From: Setomelanomma holmii
Taxonomy: Eukaryota > Ascomycota > Dothideomycetes > Pleosporales > Phaeosphaeriaceae
Direction of reading: 5' to 3'
DNA: 48,429 bases
Assembly: GCA_010015745.1 (NCBI GenBank)
Contig: ML978329.1
Coordinates: 1-48,429, forward strand
The notes beneath the pieces are model-generated. The model searched no databases and was not told the origin of the DNA. It was given only the letters and a program-made list of their open reading frames with translations. Of the stretch, positions 33,506 to 43,913 are shown piece by piece. Made by a program: the position numbers and the translations under genes. Positions within the stretch are counted from its first letter, which is position 1; the number at the start of each line of letters is the position of its first letter.

Positions 33506-33551
33506 CATTCCGCGCTGATTCGCTAAGTATAGTAAGTTGCATTCTGGAATG
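33506..33551 (+). promoter_or_regulatory. Cluster of three AbaA-type sites (CATTCY) upstream of wetA
   Basis: CATTCC at 33506-33511, CATTCT at 33540-33545 and GGAATG (CATTCC on minus) at 33546-33551 lie within 46 bp, about 260-300 bp upstream of the wetA ATG. CATTCY is the published Aspergillus AbaA response element, and AbaA activates wetA there. Use in this organism is inferred. Confidence 0.45.
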
Positions 33552-33809
33552 GACTCAATGAAGAAGAAGCTGGCAGGAACTCTTCCCAACGAGTGTTTAG
33601 CAGTATATATCAAGTATACGTGGTTTGTTTTGCATGTTTCTATCTTGCACCATTGGCCCATCATACACTCGATTTTCCAGATTCGCCCTACCCGCAATAC
33701 AAGAACGCGTTACATTCGTCGCGTTATCTCCACTTTCTACTACCATAAGCAGTCACTTTCAACACCGAACTTCCAGTGCTGTGGTCGACTAGCACGTGAA
33801 GAAATCTTC

Positions 33810-35546
33810 ATGACTTCGTTACTACCTCAGTTCACCCCTATACCAATGCGGCCAATCAGCGACAAAGAGGTGGAGATCGTCGACTTAGATCAGCTCTTTG
33901 AGGAGTACGTTGAGACAGACCTGCGCCAACAGTATAGCGACTCGGCTGCCGACCGGTCCAGCTCCGATGATCTAGCACATCTCTTTGAACTCACATCGTC
34001 GAATGAGAGCGACGCATTTACAACCTCGCCTATACTCGATCGGGACGCAGACATTGCTTGGCATCAGGCTGTCCCATCTGGCGAACAAAAACCGGCCTTG
34101 ATCATGTCGAACGATGCTTCCTCATTCCACATTGACGCAAGAGGAAAGGAACCGTTGAGCGACTCCGAGTTGCTTAGCTTCGAAGATCTGTTCGAATTAG
34201 AGCGGAATCAATTGCGCTCCATCTCTCAGCCTTCCACACCACGACCCCACACTGCCAGGTCTGTTAAGAAGGCTGTCTCATTCCAGGAGAAATCAATCCC
34301 CAGAGGAATACACAAGTCAACGAAAAGGTCTCCTGCCGCGTCGTTTGCAAAAATGATGCAGCCCTCCTTCTATCGCTCACCCATTCCAGATGTCTGGACA
34401 CGGAAACTAGAGACTCCTGCAAACAGCTTCAGCATGCGTGTAGCCTCTAATGGCATCACATCACCCCCTCCGTCGTCGAAGCTCATGCAGCATGAGAATG
34501 GCAGCGGCTTCTTCACCCAGAGCCACCATCAGCATCAGCCTTACTCGGACGACCAGTCACCACTGGCTAGCCCTTTGGTCAATCAAGCCGAGATGAGCTT
34601 CTCAAATGACCAATTGACACCGCAAGCATCACCAGCTATCGGTATCTCAAACAGCAACAACGCGGACCCCTTCAGCGACAATCTGGGTCTCGCATCCAGC
34701 TCGTCGGACTCGAGTGCGGCTCTTTCAGCCTTGCAGACCCCGCCCTCATCACTGCGGTTACCCATGACTACATGGGGCCCAGACACCTCACCAGCCATGA
34801 ATTTTGGTTTCTCAGCCTCGCCCGACTTCTCTGCCACCAAGACGGCAGGCTGGTGGGACGATGAAGCAGCTCATCATGCCGGCCCCACTTACCGCGAATC
34901 AAACTCACGCTCAACCAGCCAAAACATGGCATTCACTTCCACAGACCTGGGCGGTCTGGGGATCACCTGCGACAACAGCTCATTTGGCGACTTCGGCGTT
35001 CCCGGACTCGGCATCGGCGCCGCAGAGATTCACAGCTCTACGGCTGGCGTGCACCAAGCTCCAGCCTCGTCATTCGAAATGACCAGCTACACAACCATGT
35101 ACCCAACCCCACCACACACACACATCGTGCCCATCGGCCACCGGCCCCTGTCTCGCTCTCCATCCCCATGCCCCCAACCACGTTTCCACCGCCGCAGACC
35201 AAGCGCGCATTTACATGCCTCGCACCACACTCAGCATCGCACACACAGCACCACCCGCTCCGAGCGGCGCAAATCTAGTAACGGCTCGAACACCAGCGCC
35301 CGCCAGGCATCAGCGTCAAGTGGTAACGTTGGATTTGTCAATTTCACGCCGCATGATAGTCGCAAGATCTTAACGGGCGTCGCGCCGAGCGGGAGCAGTA
35401 AGACCAAGGCTAGGAGGGAGAAAGAAGCAGCTGAGAAGAGGAGGAAACTGAGTCAGGCGGCGGTCAAGGCGGTTATGGAGGCGGGTGGGGATGTGGATAG
35501 TTTGAGGAGGTTGGAGAGGGAGGAGCTGTTGGTTTTGGGGAGCTGA
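33810..35546 (+). CDS. wetA: Conidial maturation regulator WetA, 578 aa
   Basis: A single exon from ATG 33810. The protein is serine-, proline- and glutamine-rich and mostly disordered, as WetA proteins are. The N-terminus has VEIVDLDQLFEEYVETDLRQ. The diagnostic C-terminal WetA block lies at about residues 504-578: GFVNFTPHDSRKILTGVAPS, GSSKTKARREKEAAEKRRKL, SQAAVKAVMEAGGDVDSLRR. WetA acts last in the BrlA-AbaA-WetA chain of asexual sporulation and controls spore wall maturation; the C-terminal basic block is thought to bind DNA. The frame extends 91 codons upstream, but those residues are not WetA-like, and the TATA-like GTATATATC at 33602-33610 lies there, so the ATG at 33810 is preferred. 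Confidence 0.88.
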   Translation: MTSLLPQFTPIPMRPISDKEVEIVDLDQLFEEYVETDLRQQYSDSAADRSSSDDLAHLFELTSSNESDAFTTSPILDRDADIAWHQAVPSGEQKPALIMSNDASSFHIDARGKEPLSDSELLSFEDLFELERNQLRSISQPSTPRPHTARSVKKAVSFQEKSIPRGIHKSTKRSPAASFAKMMQPSFYRSPIPDVWTRKLETPANSFSMRVASNGITSPPPSSKLMQHENGSGFFTQSHHQHQPYSDDQSPLASPLVNQAEMSFSNDQLTPQASPAIGISNSNNADPFSDNLGLASSSSDSSAALSALQTPPSSLRLPMTTWGPDTSPAMNFGFSASPDFSATKTAGWWDDEAAHHAGPTYRESNSRSTSQNMAFTSTDLGGLGITCDNSSFGDFGVPGLGIGAAEIHSSTAGVHQAPASSFEMTSYTTMYPTPPHTHIVPIGHRPLSRSPSPCPQPRFHRRRPSAHLHASHHTQHRTHSTTRSERRKSSNGSNTSARQASASSGNVGFVNFTPHDSRKILTGVAPSGSSKTKARREKEAAEKRRKLSQAAVKAVMEAGGDVDSLRRLEREELLVLGS

Positions 35547-35740
35547 GTATGCTGGTGGTGTTACTTTTCCTTCTATTGTCGTTTGGACTGAAGCCCACTG
35601 AGGCATGGTATTTGGTCTGGGGATGTAATGCGTACATGGCACGAGGGAACGAAATAGTCACATAGTCTAATGAGCTGAACATATTCACTCCTGATGAGTT
35701 CATGGTTCGATGAGGTTTTCACGATTTGTATGCACATGAT

Positions 35741-35807
35741 ACAATTTGTCTCGTGAGTAATGTCGGTCCCTGGGTCGCGAGACAGACCCTTTGGCGAGAC
35801 AAGTTGT
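35741..35807. repeat. Short inverted repeat, 13-bp arms
   Basis: ACAATTTGTCTCG (35741-35753) and CGAGACAAGTTGT (35795-35807) are complementary at 12 of 13 positions, 41 bp apart, about 200 bp after the wetA stop. It could be an RNA hairpin in a 3' UTR or the end of a small element. Confidence 0.4.
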
Positions 35808-35879
35808 AGGTACTTCGAGATTCAGCGACTTTAATTTGTTAAGCGCTTTAGATTTACGCGCAGTCTTCTAAGTTAACTA

Positions 35880-36289
35880 GAGTAGAGCAGTATCAATAAC
35901 TAATAGTAAGAAGTATTTTAGTTCTCTATTTAGCTCTTCATAGATAAAAATATTTACAGCTAAGAATGTTAAGGCTACTTTCGCGGCGAGTACCCTGTTT
36001 CTATTTAACTTGGATAGAATGATTAACTCTGTACCAAAGCCTGCTGTTTACTCAACTAAATTGGTAGTAGGGAAAGTTATTGTAGCGCTGAGCCTTCAAG
36101 AAGAAGCTCTGCAAACGCCTGTTATACCGGCGTTAACAGAAGATCTTATGTCTCTACGGAACCTAATCGCTGAGCAGGATGCTCATGCGCTTAACGAGAA
36201 GAGCAAACAAAGCCTACACAGACATCTTCTTAAACTTCCAAAGGCGGCCCAAATATCCTTTGCCAAAGAAGCCCGAATAGAACAGGCAT
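35880..36289 (+). pseudogene. pogo/Fot1-type transposase relic, AT-shifted
   Basis: The plus frame reads TAKNVKATFAAS, LFLFNLDRMINSVPKP, then LTEDLMSLRNLIAEQDAHAL and SKQSLHRHLLKLPKAAQISF with FAKEARIEQA before a stop at 36289-36291. This is the region after the DDE core in pogo-type proteins. Stops lie upstream and the segment is AT-rich compared with the wetA gene. Only this fragment is left; the 36290-36466 stretch may hold more of its tail. Confidence 0.6.
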
Positions 36290-36880
36290 GAACGGCAAGC
36301 AGTGTGATAAGGAAGGAAAAACCGGCGCTATTGACGACAGTGATTATATCTTCGAACCGGGAGGAACTTGTGGGTAAAGACAGTTACGACAGCAAAGGAG
36401 AGATTAATGAAAAGAACTCAGCATTCTTGCCACACACACACTCTCTTGCGTAACGTACCAGGTTTCTCACCACTCGCAATACACAACGGCTTGTTGATCA
36501 ATTTGCGTCGAGCACCACTTCATGTTTTTGACAAGCAGGTTCCTTATGCTGTCCGCCAAATACGGAATGCCAACCTCTTTGTCGTCCTTCTCCATACAGA
36601 TCAGCATGCCCGCATTGCCCTTCCCGTCATTCTTTTACCCGTCAAGGTTGTCAAGCGGGAACACGCCTCCAGGATATAGCGGGGGCTTATCGTCGTGTAG
36701 TTTGTCGAATTTTGCTTCTTGGCTGAAGACTGCGTTGCCTGCCTTCTCGCATATTACGAACACGCCTTGGTTCGTGGCGAAGAAGAGCCAGCGGTGACTG
36801 GACCATACTGAACTGCCACTGAGAGACTGCTCCTTTTGTACGATGACGGAGAACGCTCTCGTCCTGGGAGCAGCTGGTGC

Positions 36881-39800
36881 CAGACCTGTCAACAATCAAG
36901 TCGCTAACAAGTACCTGACTTGTTTGACTTGATTTGATTTGAATCCTCTAAATCAAGCTGTCTTATAGTAATTTGGGTGCCAAATCAAGCTCTAAGGGAA
37001 AGCTTGATTGATAGAGTTGATAGGCTTGGTATATATAGGCGTATAGAGCGCGGCGAGCTATGCCTGGTAGCGTTTTTTGTGAGGCTATTAAGTTTACTGT
37101 ACAAGCAATCTCACGATAGATTTTTGGTGTTGAGTTTTTAGCTTAACTTAGTACCGGTAAGCAGGCATCCACCTCCTCAATTCTATATTCTCTACCTACT
37201 ACGTTATCCTAGCTTTTTCAGCGATATTGAGCCTACACGAACGCGGTTTCTAGTGTTGCAACCACTTATCTCTTTACGTCACCAGCCGCAATATGCCACA
37301 ACTTACTGTGAAACGCGCGCGCAGCAACGCTGCTGCTGTCCCAAATAAGCGCCAGAAGCCTTCTCAGCCTATCGTCGTCAGCGATAACCAGCCATTGCAG
37401 CGACCGTCGCCGCGCAAAGCCCTAACAGACGCTTCTTAGGCTACCAATTTTGAGTCGCAATTGTGCGAGTCGCAGCCTGAAGACACTATCGTCGCGGCCG
37501 CCGACGACAGCTCTGTCGCCTTGACTGTCTCCTTGACAGTAGCTGGCGATAGCCCGGACGAGCGCTTCGACGCGCACCTCAAAGACGACTTTACTGGCAT
37601 TGATTGGCCTCGCCTACCTTAGTTTATCAAGTCTTTGTCGACGCAACGGACAAAGAGGAGCTGGATATACATGCATGGCTATTATGTCACCATGAAGGCA
37701 AACCCAGGCCGAATCATCTTTGTATGTCGCTACTGCCACCAGCACAAAGTTATAGACGCTGGCGGTCATAGTCTATATAAGACGACGCAATCAACAACGA
37801 CGTCGGCGCGACACCCAGAGCGCAACAAGCGTGGCCATGGCCATCAAGCGCCTGGCAAGCCAGGAGTTGTCGTCGCAGCTAGAAACACCTTACGGCAGGC
37901 TCTTACGAACGGCAAGATCAAGGTGTCGCAAGCTCTCGCCAACGAGCTTGGTGGCTTCAATACGCAGCGCTTCAGGCTTGCTGCTGTCAGCTGGCTTGTC
38001 AAGAACAACTATCCACTAATGGAGTTCGAATCGCCGTCTTTTCGACGCCTGATCGCAGCTGCTAATCCAGAAGCAGAGGCTGCGCTGTGGACGTCGCACG
38101 CCAGCGTCAGCACGTACGTGCTGCGCCTCTACGACTTCATGCGGCCGTGCGTCGTCAGGGAGCTGTCACAAGCGCTGAGCAAGATCCATATAAGCTTCGA
38201 CGAGTGGACAACAAAGGGCGGCAAGCGCGGCTTCTTAGGCGTCGTTGCGCACTACGTCGACAAGCATGGCAAGCTCCAGGACTTGTCTATAGCACTGCCG
38301 CAGCTAACAGGCGCTCATAGCGGCGAGAAGATAGCAGAAGTTGTATACGAAACGCTACAGCAATTTGGCATCCACCCGCTTAACGTCGGCTACTTTATAC
38401 TTGACAACGCCAGCAACAATGACGCTGCCGTCGCCGCGATTGCCCAGAAGATAGGCTTCAGCGCCACCCATCGTCACCTCCGCTGCAGCCCTCACACGCT
38501 CATTCTTATTAGTCAGACGCTCTGGGGCAAAGACGACGCCTTCGACAACGACGTTAGCGAGCTCTCTGACGAGAGCGACTTCATGCGTACATGGCGACGC
38601 GACGGCCCGCTAGGTGTGCTGCCAGGCGTCATCAGCTATATAAAGACACCGAAGCAGTACTCGCTCTTTGCTGACTTTCAGCGCCTCGCCCATCATGAGC
38701 TGCGCAGCGACGCGCCTGCTGACGCCCGCAAAATACTTGAGCCTATTAAGCCTGTCGTTACCCGCTGGTACTCATATTACTTATGCTTTGAGCGCGCTGT
38801 TAAGCTGCTGTCAGCTGTCAACGCCTACGCTAATCACCATATACGACGCGTTAGAGATTAGGACGCCTATGCGACAGCTTGTCGCAACAAGCTAGCAGAC
38901 GCGCCACAGTGGATGAGATCAGACGGCCTGACAGCAGCAGATTAGGCAGTATTTACAAAGTATATAGACGTATTGAAGCCGCTAAAGGCTGCTACAAAGC
39001 GCCTTGAGGGGCGCAGTCTAGCTGGACGCTTTGGTGCTATTGCTGAGATCATAGTAGTGTTCAAATACGTCCTTGACTACTACGAGCAGCGCCTTAAGTC
39101 GTACGAGGCTGTCAACTATAACGCGCACAACGAGGCGCCTGAGGACTATCTTGCGATCAACTTGCGCGGAGCCTAGACGAAAGCCAGCGATTACTACCGC
39201 AAGCTTGACCTCTCACCAGCTTACTACGCTGCTACAATACTCTATCCATACTATAAGACGTATTGCGACGCGGTGTGGAGTGACAGGCCTGACTGGCTCA
39301 ACGCTAACAACAGCGCGTTCCGCGCTTTGTGGGCGCAATATAACTACTTACCGTGCATCTCACAGCGCTCTAAGGTGCTCTCTAATGACATAGACGACGC
39401 GATTGACAGCCTCATCAACCCAGCCACTACCAGCGAGGACATGAGCGAGAGCAACGAGTACGAGCGGTAGCGGGAAAGCGAGCCGCGCGCTGAGAAGGAC
39501 TCTGAGTAGCACAAATACCCTAAAGAATACTGGGTAGCGCTGCGTGATCGCTACCCTAGCTTAGCAAGCTTGTGCTTGACGTACTATCTATCCCAGCGTC
39601 AAGCTGTGAGTGTGAACGCGTGTTCAGCGAGCTTGGCGATCTTCTAGAGCCTCGTCGTCGATGTATAAAGCCTCAGTTACTAGCAGCAATACAGTGCGTA
39701 CGACGGTGGCAAAAAGCTGGCCTGGGCGAACGACGGCAGTAGATCTAAGGTAGCCATAACTGACGACGAGATAGAGCGGTTGTACGACATAGCCTGTTGG

Positions 39801-39976
39801 GACGACGGTGACAAGTAACAACTGTCTTGATATTATCAAGTCAAACAGTCAAGCTTCAAGTCAAGCTACCTAAAAATAGCTTGTTTAGCAAATCAAATCA
39901 AGTTGCAAGACGCCCTAATAAGCCTCAAGTCAAGCCGACGAGAAAAGCTTACTTGATTTGATTGTTGACAGGTCTG
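36881..39976 (+). mobile_element. hAT transposon 1 with perfect 8-bp target-site duplication
   Basis: The ends are CAGACCTGTCAACAATCAA and its reverse complement (39958-39976 region). GCTGGTGC flanks both sides, at 36873-36880 and 39977-39984. Length is 3096 bp. An 8-bp duplication and hAT transposase define the superfamily. Short direct and inverted copies of TCAAGTCAA-like words fill both subterminal regions. It lies in the C-terminal part of the subtilase gene. The ends match those of hAT 2 at 14 of the first 20 positions. Confidence 0.93.
37293..39742 (+). pseudogene. hAT transposase of element 1, seven in-frame TAG stops
   Basis: It starts at ATG 37293 (MPQLTVKRARSNAAAVPNKR). A BED-like zinc finger follows (VCRYCHQHKVID, about 37722-37757, with a downstream His). 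The RNase H-like core has ISFDEWTTKGGKRGFLGVVA, GYFILDNASNNDAAVAAIAQ, RHLRCSPHTLILISQTLWG and KPVVTRWYSYYLCFERAVKL. The C-terminal hATC dimerisation block is present (LSIPASSCECERVFSELGDL, LEPRRRCIKPQLLAA) but in a shifted frame after about 39570. All seven in-frame stops before that shift are TAG, where Gln (CAG) or Trp is plausible: near 37437, 37619, 38860, 38943, 39174, 39467 and 39507. The longest clean stretch is 37635-38861. Confidence 0.85.
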
Positions 39977-41184
39977 GCTGGTGCGGTGGCCGAATCCCTG
40001 CCTGGGTTCGCGCCTACGCTTTTGTGGTCCTCTTTCTCCGCCCCGTTGCAGATCACACGGAGATCTTCACCAGTGTCGGTATTGCTTTTCCTTACCCAAC
40101 TCGATTTGTCGCTCATCAGATAGTTCTTGATAGCCTCTACGCGCTTGTAACCTGGTAGGCTCTTCCACTGATCGCTTATTGGCGCAAAGGAAAGGTAGGT
40201 TGCGATAAGACCAGCCATCTGAGGTGCAGCTATTGGACACATCAGAGAACAACTCGAGCTGGTTGTTCTATCACGTTGTTGGGCGTATCACTTACCGTAA
40301 GACGTGCCTTCTATTTCCTTAGCTTCCGTCATGTCCGTTTTCCTCTGACCTGTGATGTCGTGACCAATTGCGTACCGGTCGAGTTGATTTCCGTATTGTG
40401 AGAAAGGCGATCGTAAACCACACAATGAGACGGCACCAACATTGATGATTGGGTGCTTCTCGTCCTTTATGACCATGGGTATCATGTCGATATATGTTCT
40501 GCTGCGGAAGCTTCGTTCCCGGCAGCGCAGACCAGGGGCACGCCCAAGTCAAACAGCTGTTCTATGGGAAGTACATATAAGTCTTTGAGTCCGGGCAGGA
40601 AGCTTTGTACCTTGGAGTACGAGTAGTCTTCGCCAATAGATCGCGACGATATAATAACACTCTGCAGTTCGCATCCGGGGTTCGCTTTGATATTATCAAT
40701 CACCATTTGCAATCCCTCATACCAGTCCACGGAGTTACCGTTGGCAGTCTTGACAGGAATCAAGGTTGCCTGTGGAAGAGCAAATATTAGCATAGTTCAT
40801 GTCGCTCTTATAGAGGTACGGACTGTAGGGGTTGGGTACGTAGCACGCGGAAGATAAGTGACGAGTCCGTAAAGGACCTGGTGAGGTATCGGAGTCGAAG
40901 TAGAACCATTAGGTATGAGACCATCAGGGCGTTCGAGGGCGTGAGCGTTTTAAGAAAATGCACATTGCGAGTTCATCAACGAGATTCATGTATACATACT
41001 TGGGAACAATCCAGCCAGCCAGCTTTTTGCGAGAAGCTGGCTGGCTTGGTGTTTTGTAGGGCATCGGCTGGCTGGATTGGTTTGATTGGCTACGGAAGCC
41101 TGGCTGGCTGGCTTGGCTTAAGGAGCTTGGTTCCTAAAAAGGAAAATTATAAAGGAAATTTAGTGTTAAGTATCAGCCTTCATC

Positions 41185-43913
41185 CTATGTATCAACCTTG
41201 TACTTTGCGTTGATTTGCTTAATAGTAAGCATCTTCTCGTCTACCTTGCCGTCGCCACCAAAGCTAGCTCTTCCCCACCTTCTGTTGCAGTAGATTGCTG
41301 CCAACAACTCTAGTGTTATCTTCTGCCGGCAGGGCTCTAGCAGGTCGCCAAGCTCGCTGAAAACGCGCTCACACTCACAGCTTGAAGCCGGGATAGAGAC
41401 AACGTCAAGAGCAAGCTTGCTAAGGTCAGGGTAGCGATCCTGCAGGCCTACCTAGTATTGTATAGGGTAGTTTGCGTGATTGCTACCTGCTTCTGCCTGT
41501 AGCTTACAGCGCTTCCACATCTCAAACTCGTTCTCCTCGTTAGCTGCTCCGTTTAGGTCGATCAGGCTATTAATAGCGTCATCAGTATTATTAACTATAG
41601 CCTTTGTGCATGTGTGCAGCTTTGGCAAGCTTCAGTGCTGAGCCTACAGAGCCTGAGAATTGCGATTATTCAACTCTAGCCACTCAGGGTTATCCGCCCA
41701 TACTGAATTGCAGTAGTTCTTGTAGCGGGGATAGAGTATTGTAGCAGCGTAGTAAGCAGGTGAGAGGTTAAACTTGTTATAGTACTCACGCGCTTTAATA
41801 ATAGCAGCGCGGAGGTTGATTGCAAGGTGGTTTTTGGGCGCTTTGTCGTGCGCGTCATGTACAACGTCGTCATAACTTTGGAGTCGTGATTCTAGTACAC
41901 TACGTTAAGTAAGTATTCAAATACTAGGATAATCTCAGCAATAGCCCTAAAACCACCGTGCTCACTATAGCCTTCAAGGCGTTTTGTACACTCCTTTAGT
42001 GGGCCAAGGACGTCCATATACTCTGTAACAACTTGCCAATCCTCAGTAGTAAGCCTGTTTGATCTCATCTACGGCTGCAATTCAGGCAATTGATTGCCGT
42101 TGCTGATAGCATACGTAGTCTCAATTTGAACGCGCTCGATGTGGTGATTGGCGTAGGCATTGACAGCAAGCTGTAATTTGACAGCGCGCTCAAAGCACGA
42201 GAAATACGAGTTCCAGCAGGTGACAACTGGCTTAACAGGCTCGAGGACTTTGCGCTGTTCAATTGGCAGGTTAGTGTAAGCTAGCTGCTGAAACTTCTTA
42301 AAAAGCGCGTGCTGTTGCGGTGTTTTAATGTACGAGATAACGTTAAGAAGCACACCAAGTGGCCTATTGCGTCGCTAGTCCTTTATAAGCTGCGTCTCCT
42401 CTGCAATATTAGATAACGCGTGATTGTTGTTAAAAGCTTCTGATTTCTTGCCCTAAGGAGTACCTAGCTAATAAGGTTAAGTGTGTGAGGACCGCAGCGG
42501 AGGCGGCGATAGACCTTGTCAAACTTCAGCTCACGGGCAAGCGCGTTAATTGCGATGTCGTTGTTACTTGCGTTGTTAAGGACAAAGTAACGTAGCCAAC
42601 TTTGTCAGCGCTGATGCTGAACTCCTGCAGTATGTCAGCCTGGCACCTCAGTTCACACAGTACACTGTGAACTGCATCTCACGTGACCCTGTTAGTCACC
42701 TGCTTACTCATCTGGTTGTGTATATAATCGCTCACAGTAGCTCTCTCAATACAACAACCTTCTGCCTCATTCATACCTGCCCTGTGCTCCCACATCCAAC
42801 ACACAGTATTATGAGTACTACCTTAGCCATCCGCTCGCCAGAGTGGGCGCCTGTGAGCTGAGGCAGCGCGATGGGCAAGTCTCAAAGCACGCCGTCGGCC
42901 GTGACGTAGTAGGCAACAATGCTAAGAAACCCCTTCTTGCCGCCCTTTGTCGTCTAGCCGTCGAAGCTTAGGTGTATTTTAGATAGCAAGCGTAACAGCT
43001 CCTTAACAACTAGCAGCTTCAAGTAATCAAAGAGCTGCACAACATAGTGTGAGACGCTACAGTAAGTTTTCTAAAGCGCGTCCTCAGCGAGTAGGTTAGC
43101 AAGCGCTATAAGGTGTCAAAAAGCTGGCGATTTAAACTTAGAGATAGGGTAGTTGTTCTTAAGGAGCTACTCTACAGCGGCAAGCTGAAACTGCTGATTA
43201 TTGAAGCTGCTGAGCTCGTTGGCAATAGCTTGAGAGACGGGTTGCCTAGCAGCTAGCAGCTTGCTGTAGATTGTGGCATCAAGCTTTGCCTTCTTCGTCT
43301 TGCCAGGGCCTACAATATTGTGGCCTACCTTCTCCTCTGCTAGGTGACGCGAGGCAGCTGAGATTGCAGCTGTTGTGTGGAAGACTCCGCGGCCAACATT
43401 GGTGAACTTATGATGATAACAGTAGTGGCAAACCTAGTAAATACAGGCTGGGTTCTTGCGCAGGGCGACGCAATAGCTATAGCAATACACCCAGCTTTTC
43501 TTGTATTTGTAGGTAGTGAGCGGTCTTATGTACTTCTTTAAGCAACCCTAATTAAGGCTGTTGTAGTTGTCTATAAGATAAGCGTCTAACGGCTCGTCAT
43601 CATCCTTATCTAAGTCCTTAGCAGGTTCAGAAGCCGCAGCAGTAGCGTGCTCACTGCCCTCAGGAGGCACGACGATACAGTCTTCAGCGCGCGACTCTCA
43701 AATTTGCACTTTTAATGTGGGGGCCTGCGATGCGTTTGCTAGGGCTTGAAAAGCGTTTGTAAAAAGTAGAGGAGAAGGAGAAGGTTGCGCTGCAGGTGGT
43801 TGAGAGTTAATATAGATAGGCTGACTAGTAGTGCCTTCAGCGCGTTTCTTCCCGCTAGAAGGGCTATCAGAAGCGCGCTTTTTGGCAGCTTTATTGGTAG
43901 CTTTCAACAGCAT
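41185..43913 (-). pseudogene. hAT transposase of element 2, heavily mutated, interrupted by a solo LTR
   Basis: It begins MLLKATNKAAKKRASDSPSS at 43913. Recognisable parts are a BED-like finger (VCHYCYHHKF), IHLSFDG...TTKGGKKGFLSIVA, then after the LTR FVLNNASNNDIAINALAREL and RRLRCGPHTLNLIS, KPVVTCWNSYFSCFERAVKL and the hATC block SIPASSCECERVFSELGDLL near 41400-41340. Many stops and shifts break it. Order and spacing match hAT 1, so the two are one family. The end is KYKVDT, stop at 41185-41187. Confidence 0.8.
42633..42803 (+). mobile_element. Solo LTR, TGTCAG family, copy 2, nested in hAT 2
   Basis: 171 bp, starting TGTCAGCCTGGCACCTCAG and ending CCAACACA, flanked by CAGTA at 42628-42632 and 42804-42808. 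It is the most diverged of the three copies. It lies in the transposase core of hAT 2, so it arrived after that element. Confidence 0.88.

Noticed and set aside
37293..39742. TAG recoding or programmed readthrough in the hAT transposase
   Set aside because: Seven TAG stops at plausible Gln or Trp codons are simply explained by C-to-T mutation, and a frameshift before the hATC block shows the gene is dead anyway.
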